Shown: piece by piece, positions 44,658 through 50,535 of the stretch | Layout of the letters: the number at the start of each line of letters is the position of its first letter | How positions within the stretch are numbered: position 1 is the first letter of the stretch | NCBI GenBank assembly: GCA_000442015.1 | Contig: KE561190.1 | Coordinates: 1 to 50,535 of the forward strand | DNA from: Rozella allomycis CSF55 | Taxonomy: Eukaryota; Rozellomycota | Reading direction: 5' to 3' | Length of the DNA stretch: 50,535 bases | Translations under genes and position numbers: made by a program | The notes under the pieces: model-generated | Told to the model about the DNA's origin: nothing | Database searches by the model: none | What the model saw: the letters and a program-made list of their open reading frames with translations, nothing else

Positions 44658-46227
44658 ATGGAACAACAACTGCAAAAGCATCTGCTAGAATCTTTAAAAA
44701 AGGGAATAACGGATGTCAATGAAATTTATGCAAATTTTTGCGCGTACTTTTTTATATATAACGTAATAGAAATAAAGAAGCACCTGCCTCCCTACAAGAT
44801 ACCCAATCCCATCCATTCCAGAAGGATTTCGACAGAATGTTCCAACATGTGTTAATTGAAGAATTAAACGACATGAAACATATTTTTCAAGACGAATCTA
44901 AGGGCTCTGAGGTTTATAGATTGTTGAAAAATCAACGCATTTCATTCCTTTTGCAAAGCATTATTGATCCTATAAATATCAGTAGCGACGATCTTAAANA
45001 GAATCTAAGAGCACTGAGGTTTATAGATTGTTGAAAAATCAACGCATTTCTTTCCTTTTACAAAGCATTATTGATTCTAAAAATATCAGTAGCGACGATC
45101 TTAAAGGTCTGATTTTATCTAAACATTGGAATAAATTAATAAATTTCAATCCAGAGACAGAACTTGAATTGAGGGCGGTTGAATCTTTCAACAAAGTGGT
45201 TGAGATATTAAAACCAAGCTCATTTACTGACATCTATTTATTGAAAATATTGATTAATGCGGAGAACCTAGTGCGCGCCGCCATAAAGATCATATTACTA
45301 AATCCAGAATTGATAGACCGTTTAGATGAAAAATCTTTAAAAGTTATAAAAGACTATTTGAATAACAATGAAGAGTTTTGCGAACAACTGGAATTTCATG
45401 ATCGATGGATATTATATAATCTAAAGGTGCATCACGTCCCTTCTTATGATATTGGTGACTCATTTATTGATTACAATAGCTTTATTAACCATCATGGCGA
45501 TTCATTTCTTGAAAATAATGACAAGGTAAATTATTTTGGTTTCTTTCATTTTGACCACATTAAACCTAATGAAAGTATACTACTCATTTCTTCAGAACAT
45601 CAAAGATGCGCAATCAATGGGAATCGTGCCTCTGCTAAAAGAGATTGATTGTTGGAACGACGAATTATTACTGGATACAAATCTNTTACTACTCATTTCT
45701 TCAGAACATCAAAGATGCGCAATCAAAAGGAATCGTGCCTCTACTAAAAGAGATTGATTGTTGGAACGACGAATTATTACTGGATACAAATCTGGACGTA
45801 AAAACCTAATAGTATTTAGAAAGTCCGTTAGTTTTCAAACTCACTTTTCTCGCCATGATTGGCATGAATTCGACTGTACATTTTATCATCGCGACAAAGA
45901 TTTATTCAATTTGTTGAGACTCTTTAATTTTACTCCTTCCAAAGTAATTCAAAGCGGTCGCTACTAGTAAAGATTTTTGAAAAGCACCAAAAGGAAAACT
46001 TTTGTTTGATTCTAAGCCAAAGACTCTGTGATTACCTTAATTCTTCAAACCTAACGACTAATGAATTGTTCTCGATTTTGATCAGCTTTGTGACAATTTC
46101 AAAAGTGGATTTTATGAATCAAATTGATTCAGAAAAAGATGACTTCCAAGTTTTTGTTTTCGTTAAATGGCCACTTTCCATCAGGAGTAGCCCCAAGGTC
46201 ATGGAAGAACTGATTAAACAAAAATAA
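44658..46227 (+). CDS. unknown helical protein, crosses two contig joins
   Basis: ATG 44658. A 26-nt intron (44744-44769) connects to a long helical frame (DFDRMFQHVLIEELNDMKHI; RLLKNQRISFLLQSIIDSKN; FTDIYLLKILINAENLVRAA). Later introns of 26-29 nt near 45793-45818 and 45951-45980 lead to HFSRHDWHEFDCTFYH and the final frame ending VMEELIKQK at TAA 46225-46227. A splice near 45525-45600 is needed but I could not fix it. Ns at 44999 and 45685 are flanked by duplicated ends. No domain recognised; acidic, helical, soluble. Confidence 0.6.
44895..45105. repeat. duplicated contig ends at N 44999
   Basis: About 104 bp twice around the N with several substitutions (for example GGGCTC/GAGCAC, CCTATA/TCTAAA), inside one coding frame. 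Confidence 0.85.
45579..45793. repeat. duplicated contig ends at N 45685
   Basis: About 106 bp twice around the N (TACTACTCATTTCTTCAGAA onward) with three substitutions, inside the same gene. Confidence 0.85.
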
Positions 46228-46457
46228 AGCCTTTCCTTTCCGCTTGATTTATATTAGCTATATATTTGATCGATAGGTTAGATGGGGTCTAAATTGTGAA
46301 ATTGTGGGGTCTATATGAGAATGGTTTGAATACTCGTGTCCCATAGAATTGAAAATATTTTATCACAATTCATAGAAAGTTTAATATTGCTTAAATTTTT
46401 TGTACCCCTTCTATGTTTGAACTTTGAAATGCGAGCGGCCAGTAATTTCATAAACAA

Positions 46458-47917
46458 ATGGTTTCAATACCGCATGATGGAATTGCATGCTCGCTGTTGC
46501 GAATTAAACTTCCAAAGAAATATGAACTTGATAATTTAGTTTTACATTCAACAGTTTTTCAACCTGAATCTAAGGTTTTCCTCGGAGAAACCCATAGCAA
46601 GTTATTTAAAGAAAACAAAGATATGCTAGATGGCGAGAAATACAATGAATTACGTATTGTTGAATATAGAGAACCACCAGTACACAATACATGATAATTG
46701 AATAGACCTTATATGCGCATGGCCATGAGTTGAAAAACTTAGCAATTGTTTTTGAGTTATCCGTTTCTGGAAAAAGTATAGGTTGGACTGTATTATTATT
46801 TAAATACTCGCTAAATGTTCAACAAAAGTATGAAACGAAACCCATACTATTGAAGGTTGCAATTTTACAGAGGGTCACCGCGGCATTTGCTTAAACTTGA
46901 TACGGAATATGAAATGTCTTTATCGAAACTCCATAGAATTGGTTTATTAAAGAAAGTAGAAGGGTGCGAAATGGAATGTATCGTAGAAAGTGATGCGCAG
47001 TTTGCAGACATTTGCTTCACCTCCGTAAAAGAATACAGCCTAGTTTGCGATTATAACCGAGTTTTGGGAATTAGATGTATTAAAGATGGCTTTTGGGAAT
47101 ACTCAGAAGACGGCACAATAGTATCTAGTGATATGTCCCAGTTAATGATAAGCGATGTAATAGATGATAACCTAATTTTATAAAGATATACCTCATATTT
47201 CAAAAAGGAGTTGAAAGTTTTGAAAACAGAGTTTTGGAATACATTAATTCTTACTTTGATTACCAAGCGGAAATATGCTCCAAGAATTTGTCAAAGCGTA
47301 GAAGTTATAGTACTTGCAAAGATACCAAGATATTTGAAAGACGAATATCGTTTTCTCTTAATTACAATGGAAACACAATTAGCGGTCCAGATTCTATATC
47401 TCTTTCATCATCGTTAAATGATCCATCTACGTATTTTGTTGACGGATCAATGTTCTTACCATTCTTTCACGACGATATTGATTTACTAGACTTTGAGGTG
47501 TCATTCCAGTACAAAATATCTTACCAACGCGAAATCCTTCCAAAAGGCTTAATATTCCAAGAAGAAATGACAATCTGTGTTGGTCAAGCAACATTTTGTC
47601 TATCGAAGCAAAGTGATAATGGTAAGTGATATTGATTTCTTAAAAAGCTTTGGTTGGCAAATTGATAGCAAAAAAAGAAGATCAATCGCTTTCCTTGCCT
47701 ATGGATGATATGCCCGAGATTTCTTGTATTTTACATCATCCTTATTTGCCTTTTAATAAAAAATCATTGAAATGCCCCGAAAATATTGAAAAAGATCGGC
47801 CATGTTCGAATAATGAGGTCAGCCTTCAGTCAGATACATTATCCGACATTCAAAAGCAGTCTATTAATTATGAGACCAATGAAAGAGACTTGGCTAAATT
47901 TGAAGGATGGGAAAATT
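46458..47917 (+). CDS. NPHP4: nephrocystin-4, N-terminal part
   Basis: Best start ATG 46458, though a further 5' exon is possible. Introns at about 46680-46705 (26 nt), 46827-46854 (28 nt), 47155-47183 (29 nt) and 47622-47647 (26 nt) connect a chain matching the human protein in order: LVLHSTVFQPESKVFLGETH (human strand ...FFDVTYRHFFGRTW), TLYAHGHELKNLAIVFEL, then LQFYRGSPRHLLKLD (human RLYHGTPRALL), then the C2-like part (RRISFSLNYNGNTISG; LLDFEVSFQYKISYQ). It ends at N 47918. Known: NPHP4 with NPHP1 and RPGRIP1L builds the ciliary transition zone. Inference: the organism has a 9+2 flagellum with a gated base. Family assignment is by motif order, not alignment. Confidence 0.7.
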
Positions 47918-47918
47918 N

Positions 47919-49551
47919 CTTTTGAAATGATAGTGTCGGTTTTCTTTAAAGGCATGGAGAACTCTTTGCTTATTGGGGGTTCTTCAAACTGCAATTCAAG
48001 AATATATTTTCTTGTCTCATTTTTGTCTTAAACAATTAAGGATTGAAAATTACTTTGAATGCAAAATTTGCTTTCGTTTGCTTTTTNGTCGGTTTTCTTT
48101 AAAGCGATGGAAAACTCTTTGCTTATTGGGGGTTCTTCAAACTGTAAATCAAGAATATATTGTCTTGTCTCATTTTTGTCTTAAACAAATAAGGATTGAA
48201 AATTACTTTGAATGCAAAATTTGATTTCGTTTGCTTTTTTTGTAAGAACTTGAATTGTAAAACTGTTTAATTCATTGGAAAACACCTTTTGTCAAATCAT
48301 GGATGGCAAGTACTTTGATATTTTGATCAAAGTAAAATATTGAATCTTTGCAACATCCTTTCAAAGGGAATGAAAAGCAAGATGGGATTTTGTTCCTTGA
48401 AGTTTTTATTACAAGCCTTTCATATAGAATAGGCGTAATTAGTATTTTCCCTACTAGCTCATTTTGGCGGTATAAAAACACGTCATATTCATTTCTATTA
48501 AGATTTAGGGGATCTTTAAATATGACATCCAACCCCTTATTCTACAAGTGTCTTTTAACGTAACAATACCTTATTGGGAACTACGTCAATACCTTTTGTA
48601 GGACAATAGGCATTATCAAAGTTTTCTTCCATATAAACCGAATGTTTCAATTGTTTTTCATTGATTTCTATTTGAATTTTATGAATAGCCAGGACAGAAC
48701 AAGGATGCACTAGGAGGTTTATATCAATTGAAGCAAACAGCCAATTATTATTACAAAAAACGTCAATCTTTATAAGATATGATTTAGTTTAGCACCTTTT
48801 CTAATCTTTCTCTAAGGCTAATTTCATAAATGTTTAACAAAAGGGGAATGTGCTTTTTTTCAATTTTATCTAATTCAAATTTGTCAAACTCTAAATTTTT
48901 AAAGGTGTTTGATTTTATGAAAAAAGTATTTCTCTCATTTGAAAGATTTAACAACTCCAATTCATACTGAATTTTACTTCCTTGAATGTACTCCATTGAA
49001 TATGCCACTGTTTTATTGGCATTAATGGTCTTTTCTAAAAGATGAAAATATCTATCATGGCATTCTTTGGCAATCAAATTCTTCTCCAAAGTATTTGGAG
49101 GCTGATTGGGATCAATGCCATATTTTTCTATTTCGTGGGCNGAAATATCTATCATGGCATTCTTTGGCAATCAAATTTTTCTCCAACGTATTTGGAGGCT
49201 GATTGGGATCAATTCCATATTTTTCTATTTCGTGAGCGATTGAATCATCTCCGTTGTGAATTTTATTAATTAGATTGCTTAAAGTTTTGTTGCTTTTTAA
49301 AACCTATTGAGATACGGTTTAAATATTACATGGTTTGCCGAAACTGAAAGGAATGGTTGGTAGTTATCTTCAGAGATGATTGATGCAAATGTTTTTAATA
49401 AATTCGTCTCATTGTCTTTTAAAGGGTTACTATTAGAAGTGTGGTAACCAAAAGATAAAACCAAGGAGCTTTCTGTATTTTCTATCGGCACCTTCTCCAT
49501 GAACTGTAAATTTTCATATTCTTTAGTCAATGGGATATCCAGAACTGCCAC
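47919..49551 (-). CDS. NPHP4: nephrocystin-4, central to late part (three contigs)
   Basis: Read from 49551 downward: VLDIPLTKEYENLQFMEKVP ... FGYHTSNSNPLKDNETNLL; then after a join IEKYGIDPNQPPNTLEKNLI ... ECHDRYFHLLEKT; then a 28-nt intron at about 48765-48792; DVFCNNNWLFASIDINLLVH ... CPTKGIDVVPN; another 28-nt intron near 48540-48567; GLDVIFKDPLNLNRNEYDVF ... LKGCCKDSIFYFDQNIKVLA; and finally RQYILDLQFEEPPISKEF (human SSWLVCVSCRQPLISRAFEI). Ns at 48087 and 49141 carry duplicated ends. Known: these are the repeated Ig-like modules of NPHP4. The minus orientation agrees with the C-terminal fragment at 41974-42243 but not with the N-terminal part. Confidence 0.65.
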
Positions 49552-49552
49552 N

Positions 49553-50041
49553 ATGAAAGTTCGAGATAAAGGGTCATCTGTTGGCGAAATAGAAAATGGA
49601 TTAACAATACAAATATCAATTTTAGGTATTGAAAATTATTCATCTGAAAATTGCTTGAAAAACATACGTATTTCCTGTCCATTTAGTCCTACAAGGCAGT
49701 TAAACCTGGATATTAAAGATGTGAATAAACACTCTAATGCATTAATTCTTAACAGTGGTAAGAATATATATTACTATGGAAAGAAACGTTAAGTTTTGAA
49801 ATTAATGCATTCTGTATGAAAAAGATGAAAAGGTTACGCGCCACATTTGAAGTGATCGGACCTATTTTTAGCGAAGTGGCAGTTCTGGATATCCCATTGA
49901 CTAAAGAATATGAAAATTTACAGTTTATGGAGAAAGTGCTTATAGAAAATACAGAAAGCTTCCTGGTTGTATCTTTTGGTTACCACACTTTTAATAGTAA
50001 CCCTTTAAAAGACAATGAGACGAATTTATTAAAAACATTTG
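49553..50041 (+). CDS. NPHP4: nephrocystin-4, central part, contig in opposite orientation
   Basis: Plus-strand frame GLTIQISILGIENYSSENCL, ISCPFSPTRQLNLDI, a 26-nt intron at 49757-49782, then SFEINAFCMKKMKRLRATFE and IPLTKEYENLQFMEKVLIEN to the N at 50042. The second half is the same coding segment as 49400-49551 on the minus strand with a few amino-acid differences, so the two contigs overlap head to head. It extends the gene toward its N-terminus. Confidence 0.65.
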
Positions 50042-50042
50042 N

Positions 50043-50401
50043 TGCAATTAGTATTTTCCCTGTGAGCTCATTTTGGCGGTATAAAAACACGTCATATTCA
50101 TTTCTATTTAGATTTATGGGATCTTTAAATATGACATCGAACCCCTTATTCTACAAGTGTCTTTTAACGTAACAATACCTTATTGGGAACTACGTCAATA
50201 CCTTTTGTAGGACAATAGGCATTATCAAAGTTTTCTTCCATATAAACCGAATGTTTCAATTGTCTTTCATTGATTTCTATTTGAATTTTATGAATAGCCA
50301 GGACAGGACAAGGATGCACAAGGAGGTTTATATCAATTGAAGCAAACAGCCAATTATTATTACAAAAAACGTCAATCTTTATAAGATATGATTTAGTTTA
50401 G
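50043..50401 (-). repeat. NPHP4: second version of 48430-48790 (nephrocystin-4)
   Basis: About 359 bp repeating the minus-strand exon-intron-exon segment of nephrocystin-4 at 48430-48790 with roughly ten substitutions. Bounded by Ns at 50042 and 50402. Confidence 0.85.
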
Positions 50402-50402
50402 N

Positions 50403-50535
50403 GTTCGTTTAAAAATTTAGAGTTTGACAAATTTGAATTAGATAAAAATGAAAAAAAGCACATCCCCCTTTTGTTAAACATTTATGACATTGACGTTAGA
50501 GAAAGATTAGAAAAGGTGCTAAACTAAATCATATC
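50403..50535 (+). repeat. NPHP4: inverted second version of 48774-48905 (nephrocystin-4)
   Basis: The plus strand here is the complement of 48774-48905, so the coding frame (FKNLEFDKFELDK-like, ending before the GTGCTAAACT intron donor) now runs plus. Several substitutions separate the two versions. Confidence 0.85.

Overview
The window is nuclear DNA of an AT-rich, very compact eukaryote. Genes lie on both strands, often tens of bases apart, and nearly all spliceable genes are interrupted by GT..AG introns of only 26-30 nt. Placing these introns by hand gives uninterrupted, in-frame proteins of recognisable families. The gene set (SRP68, STI1, YVH1, MIC60, RRN7, ELOF1, IMP4, MSH5, EMC7, ALG2) together with a ciliary transition-zone protein (nephrocystin-4) points to a flagellated, early-diverging fungus or close relative. 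A Rozella/Cryptomycota-like zoosporic fungus fits best, but that name is inference.

Layout. 1-10.4 kb: an ARID/chromo-barrel chromatin protein, an unknown partial gene, an ankyrin-repeat protein, a secreted protein, a coiled-coil protein, a CCCH+CHY zinc-finger protein and a small secreted Cys protein. 10.4-16.3 kb: SRP68, STI1/HOP, an unknown gene and the YVH1/DUSP12 phosphatase. 16.3-21.3 kb: a dispersed repeat, a tRNA-Asp(GTC), two related signal-peptide/RING/membrane genes (the first split by a 793-bp hAT-type transposon with an 8-bp target duplication), an ecto-apyrase and a truncated tRNA-Asp copy. 21.3-32.1 kb: transketolase, MIC60, a second copy of the dispersed repeat, RRN7, ELOF1, IMP4 and MSH5. 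32.1-34.0 kb: a rearranged patch with decayed fragments and local direct and inverted duplications. 34-41.9 kb: a large unknown helical protein, a small multispan membrane protein, a PPP4R4-like HEAT protein and EMC7. 42-50.5 kb: ALG2, a cyclin L-like gene, an unknown gene and nephrocystin-4, the last broken into pieces on both strands.

The sequence is a scaffold of contigs joined by single N bases (2366, 3395, 6326, 22349, 22590, 26885, 29953, 34386, 42244, 42427, 42541, 42860, 44999, 45685, 47918, 48087, 49141, 49552, 50042, 50402). Many joins are flanked by the same 70-190 bp in two slightly different versions whose differences fall mostly at third codon positions. They look like unmerged alleles or strains rather than biological tandem repeats. 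The last 8 kb is visibly mis-ordered.

Most genes are housekeeping: protein targeting and folding (SRP68, STI1, EMC7, ALG2), ribosome synthesis (RRN7, IMP4, probably YVH1), transcription and chromatin (ELOF1, the ARID protein, a cyclin), mitochondria (MIC60), meiosis (MSH5) and the flagellum (nephrocystin-4). The less ordinary items are the secreted and RING membrane proteins, the transposon, the tRNA-derived debris and the uniformly tiny introns.
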